The translations under genes and the position numbers were made by a program. A DNA stretch of 8,746 nucleotides from positions 1 through 8,746 of the forward strand of contig VBAE01000271.1 of assembly GCA_005882415.1 (NCBI GenBank). Direction: 5' to 3'. The stretch comes from Alphaproteobacteria bacterium (GTDB lineage: Bacteria; Pseudomonadota; Alphaproteobacteria; Sphingomonadales; Sphingomonadaceae). Numbering within the stretch: the stretch's first letter is position 1; each line of letters opens with the position of its first letter. Positions 1-7,368 of the stretch are shown in pieces. The notes beneath the pieces are model-generated. The model did not search any database, was not told the DNA's origin, and worked only from the letters and a program-made list of their open reading frames with translations.

Positions 1-12
1 GACCGGCGCGCC

Positions 13-1281
13 TTAGTCGAACTCGCTCTTGCGCTCCGGCGGATCGAAGGTGCGGGCGCGGCGCAGCTCGGGGAACCAGCGCGCCCAGAATATGGTCACC
101 AGGATCGCTCCGACGCCGCCGCCGATCACGGCCGGCACCGGCCCGATCGCAGCGGCTAGGAAGCCCGATTCCGCCTCGCCGAGCTCGTTCGACGCGGAGA
201 TGAACAGCGATGACACCGCGCCCACCCGGCCGCGCATCTCGTCGGGCGTGTAGAGCTGGATCAGCGACTGGCGGACATAGACCGAGAACATGTCGGCGGC
301 GCCGAGCAAAGCCAGGCAGGCGAGCGACAGCGGCATCTCCCGTGAGATTCCGAAGACGATCGTGGCGCCGCCGAACACCCCCACCGCGCCCAGCATCTTC
401 AGGCCGACATCGTGCTTCAGCGGCCGCCAAGCGAAGAACAGAGCGGTCAGCGTGGCCCCAACCGCCGGCGCCGCCCGAAGCGTGCCGAGCCCCTCCGGCC
501 CGGCATGGAGGATGTCGCGGGCGAAGATCGGGAGCATCGCGGTCGCGCCGCCGAGCAGGACCGCGAACAGGTCGAGCGAGATCGCGCCCAGCACCAGCCG
601 GTTCTTGCGGACATAATGGAGCCCGTCGACCATCTGCTTCCACGGGTTGCGCGAGCCGCCGATCGCGGTCCGCTCGACCGGCCGGATCATGAACATGCAG
701 AAGAGGGACAGTGCGAACAGCAGCCCCGCCACCGTGTAAGGCATGTGCGGCGCGATCGCGTAGAGATAGCCGCCGACCGCAGGCCCGGCGATCGCTCCGG
801 ACTGCCAGGAGATTGAGCTCAAGGCGATCGCCTTGGGGAGGACCTCGCGCGGCACGAGATTGGGCGACAGCGCGCCCAAAGCCGGCTGGGCGAAGGCGCG
901 AGCGACACCGAGCAAAGCCGCCACCGCGAACAAGGTGGGGAGGGTGGTCGTCCCTGTCCATGCCAGCCAGCCGAGCACTGCGGCGCAGAACATTTCGAGG
1001 CTGATCGTCACCCGCGCGATCCAGCGCCGGTCGAGCCGGTCCGCGGTCCAGCCGGTGACCAGGGTCAGCACGAACAGAGGCACGAACTGCACCAGCCCGA
1101 TCCAGCCGAGCTGAAGCGCCGCCTGCTTGAGCGGCATCGTCTCGCGGGCGATGTCGTAGACCTGCCAGCCGATCACGATCACCATCGACATCTGGGCGAT
1201 CGTCGAGGAGAGGCGGGCGATCCAGTAAAAGCGGAAGTCGCGGATCGCGAGCGGATGGGGGGAGTGGGGGAGGGCGGTCAT
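13..1281 (-). CDS. MFS transporter, EntS-like (MFS_3) efflux permease
   Basis: A complete 422-residue inner-membrane protein of the major facilitator superfamily, most like the enterobactin-exporter (EntS/MFS_3) branch. It probably exports a small hydrophobic or siderophore-like molecule using the proton gradient. The sequence shows alternating hydrophobic segments throughout, starting near residues 23-43. The loop 2-3 signature GWTADRLDRR lies at residues 77-86 and matches the G-x(3)-D-R-x-x-R-R motif A of the superfamily. A basic cytoplasmic loop follows the sixth helix (about residues 200-230), and the tail is charged and soluble. The ATG start gives the usual short N-terminus before TM1. 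Upstream, AAGG and GAGGGG are candidate ribosome sites, neither ideally spaced. The stop is TAA. It is divergent from the halogenase gene, so it may export a halogenated product, but that is inference. The substrate cannot be read from sequence; MFS identity is secure, the EntS subgroup less so. Confidence 0.88.
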   Translation of the reverse strand: MTALPHSPHPLAIRDFRFYWIARLSSTIAQMSMVIVIGWQVYDIARETMPLKQAALQLGWIGLVQFVPLFVLTLVTGWTADRLDRRWIARVTISLEMFCAAVLGWLAWTGTTTLPTLFAVAALLGVARAFAQPALGALSPNLVPREVLPKAIALSSISWQSGAIAGPAVGGYLYAIAPHMPYTVAGLLFALSLFCMFMIRPVERTAIGGSRNPWKQMVDGLHYVRKNRLVLGAISLDLFAVLLGGATAMLPIFARDILHAGPEGLGTLRAAPAVGATLTALFFAWRPLKHDVGLKMLGAVGVFGGATIVFGISREMPLSLACLALLGAADMFSVYVRQSLIQLYTPDEMRGRVGAVSSLFISASNELGEAESGFLAAAIGPVPAVIGGGVGAILVTIFWARWFPELRRARTFDPPERKSEFD

Positions 1282-1394
1282 GCCCCTCGCGCCTTAAGGA
1301 CGGGCAAAGTCCGCCGCAACCGCCGATCCCCTTGCCGGCGCAGCGGCACCGATCCGCCATTGCCTGCCGCCGGGGCAGGTGCGAGACTGATCCG
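1282..1394. promoter_or_regulatory. Divergent intergenic region, transporter/halogenase
   Basis: These 113 bases separate the divergent transporter and halogenase genes and must carry both promoters if each gene has its own. I see no convincing -35/-10 pair on either strand. There are two short inverted repeats: GGAC/GTCC near 1298-1312, and CCTGCC (1363-1368) with GGCAGG (1374-1379) around a 5-base loop, ending 15 bases before the halogenase GTG. The second could be a small mRNA hairpin or an operator half-site pair; function is unproven. Confidence 0.3.
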
Positions 1395-2903
1395 GTGAGC
1401 GAACATGCGATACGCGAAGTGGTCGTCGTCGGCGGCGGCACGGCCGGCTGGATGGCCGCGGCGGCCTTCTCCGTCCTGCTCGACCGGCGCACCGTCAAGG
1501 TCACCCTGATCGAGTCGGACGAGATCGGCACGGTCGGAGTCGGCGAGGCGACGATCCCGCCTTTGGTCGCCTATAACAACATGCTCGGGATCAAAGAGGA
1601 CGAGTTCCTCGCCGCGACCCAGGGGACGTTCAAGCTCGGCATCGAGTTCGTCGACTGGGGCGCCCTCGGCACCCGCTATTTCCATCCGTTCGGCGAGCAC
1701 GGCCAGGATTTTCGGGGTGTGCATTTCCACCAGCTTTACCTTCGCGAAGCGAAAAGGCGCGCGCTTCCAGACATAAGGGAATGGTCGATGAGCGGCGCGG
1801 CGGCGGCGCTCGGCCGTTTCGCCAGGCCCGGGCCGGACGCCCGGCTGCCGCTGTCGCAGCTCGCTTACGCCTTCCATTTCGACGCTGGCCTCTACGCGCG
1901 CTTCCTGCGCGGCCTCGCGGAACGGAACGAGGTGACTCGGGTCGAAGGCCGGATCGTCGATGTCGCACTCCATCACGAGAGCGGCAATGTCGAGGCGGTG
2001 ACCCTCGCCGACGGACGCAGCGTCGCAGGCGAGCTGTTCATCGACTGTTCGGGCTTTCGCGGCCTGCTGATCGAGGAGAAGCTCGGCACCGGCTATCAGG
2101 ACTGGTCGCGCTGGCTGCCCTGCGACAGGGCGGTTGCGGTGCCCTGCGCTTATTCGGGCCAGCCCGACCCCTTCACCCGCTCGACCGCCCGCGCCAGCGG
2201 ATGGCAGTGGCGCATCCCGCTCCAGCACCGGATGGGCAACGGCATCGTCTATTCCTCCGCTTATATGGAGCGGGGGGAGGCGGAGGCGCTCCTCCTCGCG
2301 AACCTCGAAGGCGAGGCGCTCGCCGAGCCGCGCCATCTCGGCTTCACCGCGGGCATGCGGCGCCTTGCCTGGAACCGCAACGTCGTCGCCTTGGGTCTCT
2401 CCGGCGGCTTCGTCGAACCGCTGGAATCGACCAGCATCCACCTCGTCCAAAGCGGGATCGCAAAGCTCCTCGCCCTCTTCCCCGACCGCCGCTTCGACGC
2501 CGCCGAGCGCGACGAATATAACCGCCAGATGGAGGAGGTGTACGAAGATGTCCGCGACTTCATCATCCTCCACTACAAGGCTACGCAACGCGACGATTCC
2601 GACTTCTGGAATTACTGCCGGACCATGGAAGTCCCCGAGAAGCTCGCCGCCAAGCTAGACCTCTGGCGCGGCAAAGCCCGCCTCTTCCGCGAAGGCCGCG
2701 AACTGTTCGGAACCGCCAGCTGGGTCGCCGTCCTCCTAGGCCAGGGAGTCATCCCCGAAGCCCACGAACCCGCCGCCGACGCCCTCGACCCTGACTTCGT
2801 CGCCGACGCAATGGAAAAGATGCGCCTAAGCTACGCCCGAATGGCCGAGCACATGCCCATGCAGGGCGATTTCATCGCGCAGGCGTGTCGGGCGGCTAGG
2901 TGA
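1395..2903 (+). CDS. Flavin-dependent tryptophan halogenase family protein
   Basis: Predicted FADH2-dependent halogenase (about 502 aa), the PrnA/RebH/BrvH superfamily, which makes HOCl or HOBr at the flavin and chlorinates or brominates an aromatic carbon. Positions here count from the GTG at 1395. The FAD-binding GGGTAG motif is at 13-18 and VGVGEATIP at 47-55. The catalytic lysine is K80 in the GTFKLGIEF segment (PrnA K79). The family signature GWQWRIP is at 269-275. The glutamate of PLESTSIH is E344 (PrnA E346). All key residues are present, so the enzyme should be active. An in-frame TTG at 1332 would add 21 residues, but the GTG places the beta-strand of the Rossmann fold at the usual distance from the N-terminus. 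The SD is weak at either start. The protein is a little shorter than classical Trp halogenases (about 510-540 aa), fitting the stand-alone alphaproteobacterial type. No flavin reductase or carrier protein is adjacent. Substrate and halide preference are unknown. Confidence 0.93.
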   Translation: MSEHAIREVVVVGGGTAGWMAAAAFSVLLDRRTVKVTLIESDEIGTVGVGEATIPPLVAYNNMLGIKEDEFLAATQGTFKLGIEFVDWGALGTRYFHPFGEHGQDFRGVHFHQLYLREAKRRALPDIREWSMSGAAAALGRFARPGPDARLPLSQLAYAFHFDAGLYARFLRGLAERNEVTRVEGRIVDVALHHESGNVEAVTLADGRSVAGELFIDCSGFRGLLIEEKLGTGYQDWSRWLPCDRAVAVPCAYSGQPDPFTRSTARASGWQWRIPLQHRMGNGIVYSSAYMERGEAEALLLANLEGEALAEPRHLGFTAGMRRLAWNRNVVALGLSGGFVEPLESTSIHLVQSGIAKLLALFPDRRFDAAERDEYNRQMEEVYEDVRDFIILHYKATQRDDSDFWNYCRTMEVPEKLAAKLDLWRGKARLFREGRELFGTASWVAVLLGQGVIPEAHEPAADALDPDFVADAMEKMRLSYARMAEHMPMQGDFIAQACRAAR

Positions 2904-2917
2904 GTGCCGCGAGTTGC

Positions 2918-2946
2918 TTGATGAGGGGCGCGTAGGCGCATATCTT
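2918..2946 (+). promoter_or_regulatory. Possible sigma70-type promoter of the toxin-antitoxin operon
   Basis: In the 64-base gap after the halogenase stop, TTGATG (2918-2923) and TATCTT (2941-2946) are separated by 17 bases. Each matches four of six consensus positions. The gap is noticeably more A+T-rich than its surroundings. This would give the toxin-antitoxin pair its own promoter, which ParD-type antitoxins normally repress. I see no clear palindromic operator. Call by eye only. Confidence 0.35.
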
Positions 2947-2953
2947 ATTCGTC

Positions 2954-2960
2954 ATAGGAG
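2954..2960 (+). promoter_or_regulatory. Shine-Dalgarno of the antitoxin gene
   Basis: ATAGGAG ends seven bases before the ATG at 2968. It decides the antitoxin start over the upstream in-frame TTG at 2914. Confidence 0.7.
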
Positions 2961-2967
2961 CTGCCTT

Positions 2968-3267
2968 ATGGAATCGACGCGACGCCTGGAGGTTGAACTG
3001 CCGGAAGTGCTCGCCGACAGCGTCCGTGCGCGTGTGGACTCGGGCGAGTTTGCCAGCGCGAGCGAAGTCATCGCTGCCGGGCTGCAATTGCTCGGGGACC
3101 GGGATAGCGAGGTCGACGATCCCGAGCTTGAAGCCTGGCTGAGCGGAGAAGTCGCTCCGGCGTACCGGAAGTGGAAAGGTAGTGGCGAGAAAGGCCTCAC
3201 CGTTGAGGAGCTGCGCGCCTCGCTCGCCCGCCGGCGTTCGGTTCGGCACCCCGACGCGGCGGAGTGA
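2968..3267 (+). CDS. parD: ParD-like ribbon-helix-helix antitoxin
   Basis: A 99-residue predicted type II antitoxin that binds and neutralises the toxin encoded just downstream and probably autorepresses the operon. Residues about 5-43 form the ribbon-helix-helix DNA-binding domain: a strand (RRLEVELPE), a helix, then the ParD-typical turn SGEFASASEVIAAGLQLL. The remainder is charged and probably disordered until bound to toxin, ending in a helix (TVEELRASLARRR). The ATG at 2968 is chosen because ATAGGAG lies seven bases upstream, the best ribosome site in this part of the window; an in-frame TTG at 2914 is discarded. The stop overlaps the toxin start by four bases (GTGA), implying translational coupling. 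Family assignment to ParD/CC2985-like RHH antitoxins is confident. Confidence 0.86.
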   Translation: MESTRRLEVELPEVLADSVRARVDSGEFASASEVIAAGLQLLGDRDSEVDDPELEAWLSGEVAPAYRKWKGSGEKGLTVEELRASLARRRSVRHPDAAE

Positions 3268-3569
3268 AACGCTACGAGGTCATCTTCCTGCCGCACGCGG
3301 AGCGTCGGCTTGACGTCATTGAGGCCTATATCGCGGAGCATTCTTCACCTGCGATTGCGGAACGCTTCGTCGCAGCACTGACGCGCCGCGTTCTCCACTT
3401 GGAGACCTTTCCCTTCCGCGGAACCCCCCGCAACGACGTGGAGCCCGGGCTTAGAACCATCGTTTACCGCCGAACGGTGACGGTAGCGTATGTCGTCGAG
3501 GATGCCGCAGTTGTGGTGGTGGATTTCCTCTACCGCGGCGAGGACTTTGGGGCTCGTGCGCGCAGGTGA
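3264..3569 (+). CDS. parE: RelE/ParE-family toxin
   Basis: A 101-residue predicted toxin of the RelE/ParE fold, paired with the antitoxin immediately upstream. The N-terminal strand-helix (KRYEVIFLPHAERRLDVIEAYIAE, residues 2-25) is the ParE signature. It is followed by the FPFRGTPRNDVEPGLRTIVYRRTVTVAYVV core and the terminal strand VVVVDFLYRGED. Length is typical (95-105 aa). ParE members poison DNA gyrase and RelE members cleave mRNA at the ribosome; the PFRGTPR segment and the pairing with a ParD-type antitoxin favour ParE, though the target is not proven. Start is GTG at 3264, overlapping the antitoxin stop by four bases, so expression probably depends on antitoxin translation. It converges on uvrD, with 19 bases between the stops and no terminator hairpin visible between them. 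Confidence 0.88.
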   Translation: MKRYEVIFLPHAERRLDVIEAYIAEHSSPAIAERFVAALTRRVLHLETFPFRGTPRNDVEPGLRTIVYRRTVTVAYVVEDAAVVVVDFLYRGEDFGARARR

Positions 3570-3588
3570 GTTGAACGCAAAGGGGCCG

Positions 3589-5862
3589 TCAAACGAGATC
3601 CACGAAGCTATCCAGCACCCGCTTCCGCCCCGCATGCTCGAAGTCGATCTCGAGCTTATTGCCTTCGATCTCCGCCACAATTCCGTAGCCGAACTTGGCG
3701 TGGAAGACGCGTTGGCCCACTGCCACGTCGCCTCTCCCCGGATTGCCCAGGCTCACCGCGGAGGCTCTCGCTTCCATCACCCGCGGGGGGGTGCGTTCGA
3801 AGCCGCCGGTCACTGCCCGTCGCCAGCCGGGGCCCCGGGTCTGGCCGCGGGCGACGTCGGCGAAGGGGTCGGCGCGTTCGGACCAGTTGGCCCGCCACAG
3901 GGACTCGCCACCCGACATCGTCTGCTCCTGCGCGACATGGGCTTCGGGGAGCTCGGCGATGAAGCGCGACGGAATGGAGCTCGTCCACTGGCCGTAGATT
4001 CGGCGGTTGGCGGCGTGGAAGATGAAGCACTTACGCCGCGCTCTTGTGATCGCGACATAGGCCAGGCGGCGCTCTTCCTCGAGGCTCGCCTGGCCGCCTT
4101 CGTCCAGGGAACGCTGCGAGGGGAACACGCCTTCCTCCCAGCCGGCGAGGAAGATGGTGCCGAATTCGAGGCCCTTGGCGGCGTGGATGGTCATGATCGT
4201 GACCTTCTCCGCGTCCCGCTCCGCGTCGTTCTCCATGACGAGGCTGACGTGTTCGAGGAAGGCGCCGAGAGTCTCATATTCCTCCATCGCGCGGGTGAGC
4301 TCGGCGAGGTTCTCGAGGCGGCCGGCGCTCTCGGCCGAGCGGTCGGCCTGGAGCATCGCGGTATAGCCCGATTCGTCGAGGACCAGGCGGGCGAGTTCGG
4401 CATGGGGGAGCTCGTTCAGCCGCGCGCGCCAGCGGGCAAAGTCGCCGACGAGATTGCCCAGGGAGCGGCGGGCCTGCCCGGTCAGCTCATCCGAATCGAG
4501 GATCTGCGCGGCGGCCATCATCAGCGGGACGCCGGACGCGCGGGCGAGGCTGTGGATCTTCGCCACGGCCTTGTCGCCGAGCCCGCGCTTGGGGGTGTTG
4601 ACGATCCGCTCGAAGGCGAGGTCGTCGGCGGGCTGCGCGATCACCCGGAGGTAGGCGAGGGCGTCGCGGATTTCGGCGCGCTCGTAGAAGCGAAAACCCC
4701 CGACGATCCGGTAGGGCATTCCGATCGCGATGAAGCGGTCCTCGAACTCGCGGGTCTGGAACTGGGCGCGGACCAGGATGGCGACCTCTGAGGTATGGCC
4801 GCCGCGCCGCTCCAACGCCTCGATCTCCTCGCCGACCCGGCGCGCCTCCTCGGGCCCGTCCCAGACGCCGATCACCGAGACCTTCTCGCCTTCGCCCTCC
4901 TCGGTCCACAAAGTCTTGCCGAGCCGCCCGCCATTATGAGCGATGAGGCCGCTAGCCGCGGCGAGGATGTGCGGCGTGGAGCGGTAATTCTGCTCAAGCC
5001 GGACGATCTTGGCGCCCGGGAAATCCTTCTCGAAGCGCAGGATGTTCGCCACCTCGGCGCCGCGCCAGGAATAGATCGACTGGTCGTCGTCGCCGACGCA
5101 GCAGATGTTCTTCCTCTCCTGGGCGAGCAGCCGCAGCCAGAGATACTGGCTCTGGTTGGTGTCCTGATATTCGTCGACGAGTATGTACTTGAAGCGGTTC
5201 TGATAGAGCTCCAGCACCTCGCGGTTGGTCCTCAGGATCACCAGCATGTGGAGCAGCAGGTCGCCGAAATCGCAGGCGTTGAGTGCCTTGAGCCGCGCCT
5301 GGTAGCGGGCGTAGAGTTCGGCGCCCTTGCCGTTGGCATATGCCTCGCTCTCGGCGGCATCGATCTGCGCCGGGGTCCAGCCGCGGTTCTTCCAGCGGTC
5401 GATCAGCCCGCCCAGAAGCCGCGCGGGCCAGCGCTTCTCGTCGATGTCGGCGGCGAGGATCAGCTGCTTCAGCAGCCGCAATTGATCGTCGGTGTCGAGG
5501 ATCGTGTAGTTGGATTGCAGGCCGACCAGCTCGGCGTGGCGGCGCAGCATCTTGGCGGCGACCGAGTGGAAGGTGCCGAGCCAGGGCATTCCCTCCACAG
5601 CGTCCCCGACGATCCGCCCGACGCGCTCTTTCATCTCGCGCGCCGCCTTGTTGGTGAAGGTGACGGCGAGAATCTCGGACGGCCAGGCGCGGCGGGTGGC
5701 GATGAGGTGGGCGAGCCGCGCGGTCAGGGCCGCCGTCTTGCCCGTGCCGGCGCCGGCGAGGACGAGTACGGGCCCGTCCGTGGTCAGCACGGCCTCGCGC
5801 TGCGACGGGTTGAGGCCGCGCAGATAGCCGGGCTCGGGGGCGGTGGTCAGGGGCTGGGTCAC
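3589..5862 (-). CDS. uvrD: ATP-dependent DNA helicase UvrD/PcrA
   Basis: A complete 757-residue superfamily 1A 3'-5' helicase, acting in nucleotide excision repair, mismatch repair and removal of RecA or stalled polymerase. All motifs are present: Q motif around Q21, Walker A AGAGTGKT at 36-43, motif Ia TFTNKAAREM near 68-77, Walker B DEYQDTN at 230-236, motif III GDDDQSIYSWRGA at 257-269, motif IV QNYRS at 291-295, motif V TIHAAKGLEF at 558-567 and motif VI EERRLAYVAITRAR at 596-609. The C-terminal Tudor-like module (VGQRVFHAKFGYGIVAEIEG..., about 715-750), which contacts RNA polymerase in UvrD/PcrA, is intact. The start is GTG at 5862, giving the N-terminus usual for this family. The reading frame stays open upstream as far as 7251, but that part is antisense to the membrane-protein gene and encodes compositionally biased junk. 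The SD is weak. It is divergent from the membrane-protein gene and convergent with the toxin gene. Confidence 0.95.
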   Translation of the reverse strand: MTQPLTTAPEPGYLRGLNPSQREAVLTTDGPVLVLAGAGTGKTAALTARLAHLIATRRAWPSEILAVTFTNKAAREMKERVGRIVGDAVEGMPWLGTFHSVAAKMLRRHAELVGLQSNYTILDTDDQLRLLKQLILAADIDEKRWPARLLGGLIDRWKNRGWTPAQIDAAESEAYANGKGAELYARYQARLKALNACDFGDLLLHMLVILRTNREVLELYQNRFKYILVDEYQDTNQSQYLWLRLLAQERKNICCVGDDDQSIYSWRGAEVANILRFEKDFPGAKIVRLEQNYRSTPHILAAASGLIAHNGGRLGKTLWTEEGEGEKVSVIGVWDGPEEARRVGEEIEALERRGGHTSEVAILVRAQFQTREFEDRFIAIGMPYRIVGGFRFYERAEIRDALAYLRVIAQPADDLAFERIVNTPKRGLGDKAVAKIHSLARASGVPLMMAAAQILDSDELTGQARRSLGNLVGDFARWRARLNELPHAELARLVLDESGYTAMLQADRSAESAGRLENLAELTRAMEEYETLGAFLEHVSLVMENDAERDAEKVTIMTIHAAKGLEFGTIFLAGWEEGVFPSQRSLDEGGQASLEEERRLAYVAITRARRKCFIFHAANRRIYGQWTSSIPSRFIAELPEAHVAQEQTMSGGESLWRANWSERADPFADVARGQTRGPGWRRAVTGGFERTPPRVMEARASAVSLGNPGRGDVAVGQRVFHAKFGYGIVAEIEGNKLEIDFEHAGRKRVLDSFVDLV

Positions 5863-5964
5863 GTCTCGAACAGGTAGGGAACGGCAGCGGCCGGGGCAAT
5901 GGCCTTGGAGCCGTGCCCGCCTTCCATTTTTCGCGATGCGATCGTTGCTTTGGGGGGCGGCGAG
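5863..5964. promoter_or_regulatory. Divergent intergenic region, uvrD/membrane protein
   Basis: These 102 bases lie between the GTG of uvrD and the preferred ATG of the membrane-protein gene, and must hold both start regions. Visible features are a T-run at 5927-5931, the palindromes TCGCGA (5931-5936) and CGATCG (5939-5944), a tandem GCGAT (5933-5942), and a G-run before the ATG at 5965. I see no clear LexA-type SOS box and no strong promoter. If the membrane protein started at the in-frame ATG at 5899, the region would shrink to 36 bases. Confidence 0.3.
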
Positions 5965-7356
5965 ATGAGCGAGGATAGCGAGCCTGTAGATCTGGAGCAG
6001 GGCGGAGGAGACATCCAGGATTTCATCCTCGCGCGCGAGCTGGCGGAAGTTTACCTGTTGCTCGACAACATCTCCTCGGCGCGCGCGAAGGAAATTCCGG
6101 ACAACGCCGATCCGATCTTTGGTCGAAACAAGGACAAGACTTGGCTGGAGCAGATTTGCGAGATCACCTGGCCTCCGGTGCCGGTGGACCGTGCGCAGGA
6201 AGCCGCCAACGCCGCCAAACTGCTTCGCGCCAAGGACATATTGAACCTCGCCGCCGCGCCGGCGACCGGAGCGAGCATCGCTTTCACCCTTACCGTCGTC
6301 GGCGAATATACGGGCGACAACCGTCCCGGCTGGCAGCGCCTGTGGGCATGGCTGAGCGGTGTGACTCCGCCGGCCGCGACGGTGAGCCGCCGAACGGGGC
6401 TTTCCAGCGGCGGTCATGGCAACGGAGGCAACGGCAATAATGGCGGCGGGAACAGCGATCGCAAGCCGCCGTCGCGCGCTTCCCTCGCCGCCCTTGCTTA
6501 CCCGACTTTCGCGCATCGCGCCTTCCGCTACCGCTTCGCTTTCGTCTTCCTGATCCTGTTCCTGATCGGCTGGCTGATGATCACCTGCGTCGCCTCGTGG
6601 GACGTCGCGACGGGCAGCTCCCTGCTCAACCGGGTGAACGCGCTCGAAGCGGCTCGTATTGTCACAGCGACTCCGCCGCCGGCGCCACCCTCCACGGAGG
6701 CGCCGGCAGCGACGACCGCGGCTCGGCCGGCACCGCCACCCGCCGGTCAGACCACCGCCGCGGCGCCGCGCCCCGCTCCCGGCGGTGCTCCCGCCACGAC
6801 ATCCCAAAGCACGGCGGCAGCCCCTCCCGCAGCAAACCCCGCAGCTGAGGCCGACGACAGGCGGCAGGCGGCCGCGGACAATCTGCGCCACTGGCTGGAA
6901 GAGCCGATCTGGCTGCGCCGCCTGCTCCGGGCCGGGATGGGCTCCACGGGGGAGAAGTCCGTGGTGACGATCGGGCCCAAAACCGACCGGGTGAACGTCG
7001 AGTGGGCGGCCGTGTTCGTCGGCGTGCTCGCCGGCACGATCCTGCCGATCTTCTACGGCCTGCTCGGCTCGGCCGCGGCAGTCGTGCGATCGATCTCGGC
7101 CAAGCTCAGGGACAGTACTTTGATGCCGCGGGACCTCAGCCTGGCTTATATCCAGCTCGCCCTCGGGGCGGTGATCGGCGCGTGCGTCGGACTGTTCGTG
7201 ACGTCCGACGGCGACGCGGCGCAGGCGCAGGGGCTGCTCGGCTCGGTCCACCTCTCGGCGCCCGCACTCTGCTTCGTCGCGGGCTTCGGGGTCGAAGGCG
7301 TGTTCCTCGCCCTCGAGTCGCTCCTCCGCCGGGTGTTCAACATCACCGCGTCATGA
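5965..7356 (+). CDS. Uncharacterised four-TM membrane protein with two low-complexity linkers
   Basis: I do not recognise this 463-residue protein. Seen in order: a soluble, mostly helical N-terminal region (about 1-135, with FILARELAEVYLLLDNI at 20-36); a Gly/Asn-rich linker (149-164); a basic stretch; TM1 (about 191-211); a Pro/Ala/Thr-rich linker (236-294); a short amphipathic segment (LRHWLEEPIWLRRLLRAGM); then TM2 (about 347-371), TM3 (394-412) and TM4 (431-453). Basic residues precede TM1, follow TM2 and follow TM4, while the TM3-TM4 loop is acidic. By the positive-inside rule the N- and C-termini are cytoplasmic and the Pro/Ala loop is periplasmic. There is no signal peptide or enzymatic motif. 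The ATG at 5965 has a G-rich SD-like stretch before it and is preferred to the in-frame ATG at 5899, which would add 22 residues. The stop is 12 bases from the convergent rsmD stop. A role in envelope sensing or scaffolding would be a guess. Confidence 0.75.
   Translation: MSEDSEPVDLEQGGGDIQDFILARELAEVYLLLDNISSARAKEIPDNADPIFGRNKDKTWLEQICEITWPPVPVDRAQEAANAAKLLRAKDILNLAAAPATGASIAFTLTVVGEYTGDNRPGWQRLWAWLSGVTPPAATVSRRTGLSSGGHGNGGNGNNGGGNSDRKPPSRASLAALAYPTFAHRAFRYRFAFVFLILFLIGWLMITCVASWDVATGSSLLNRVNALEAARIVTATPPPAPPSTEAPAATTAARPAPPPAGQTTAAAPRPAPGGAPATTSQSTAAAPPAANPAAEADDRRQAAADNLRHWLEEPIWLRRLLRAGMGSTGEKSVVTIGPKTDRVNVEWAAVFVGVLAGTILPIFYGLLGSAAAVVRSISAKLRDSTLMPRDLSLAYIQLALGAVIGACVGLFVTSDGDAAQAQGLLGSVHLSAPALCFVAGFGVEGVFLALESLLRRVFNITAS
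6410..6458 (+). repeat. Low-complexity GGN-rich coding repeat
   Basis: Short GGC/AAC/GGA codon alternations encode the Gly/Asn linker of the membrane protein (residues 149-164). This is imperfect and prone to slippage, and the frame is intact here. Confidence 0.6.
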
Positions 7357-7368
7357 CGAGGTGATTGC

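Noticed and set aside
1332..1394. TTG at 1332 as the halogenase start
   Set aside because: It adds 21 Arg/Cys-rich residues ahead of the Rossmann strand that the family lacks. GTG at 1395 places the catalytic lysine at 80, matching PrnA numbering.
1278..2588. 436-codon minus-strand frame opposite the halogenase, overlapping the transporter start by four bases
   Set aside because: It is a shadow of the halogenase caused by GC-rich codons. The product is low-complexity and charged without any recognisable domain, while the plus strand carries all halogenase motifs.
3490..5877. Two long plus-strand frames (433 and 360 codons) tiling uvrD antisense
   Set aside because: They mirror uvrD codons, contain no domain signature, and have no plausible start signals. 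All helicase motifs are on the minus strand.
5863..5964. LexA/SOS box ahead of uvrD
   Set aside because: I looked for alphaproteobacterial GTTC-N7-GTTC or CTG-N10-CAG-like sites and found no convincing match; only isolated half-site-like bases occur.
5863..7251. Open minus-strand frame upstream of uvrD that would extend it to 1220 residues
   Set aside because: The extension is Arg/Gly-rich, antisense to the membrane-protein gene, and resembles no helicase N-terminus. The GTG at 5862 gives the family-typical start.
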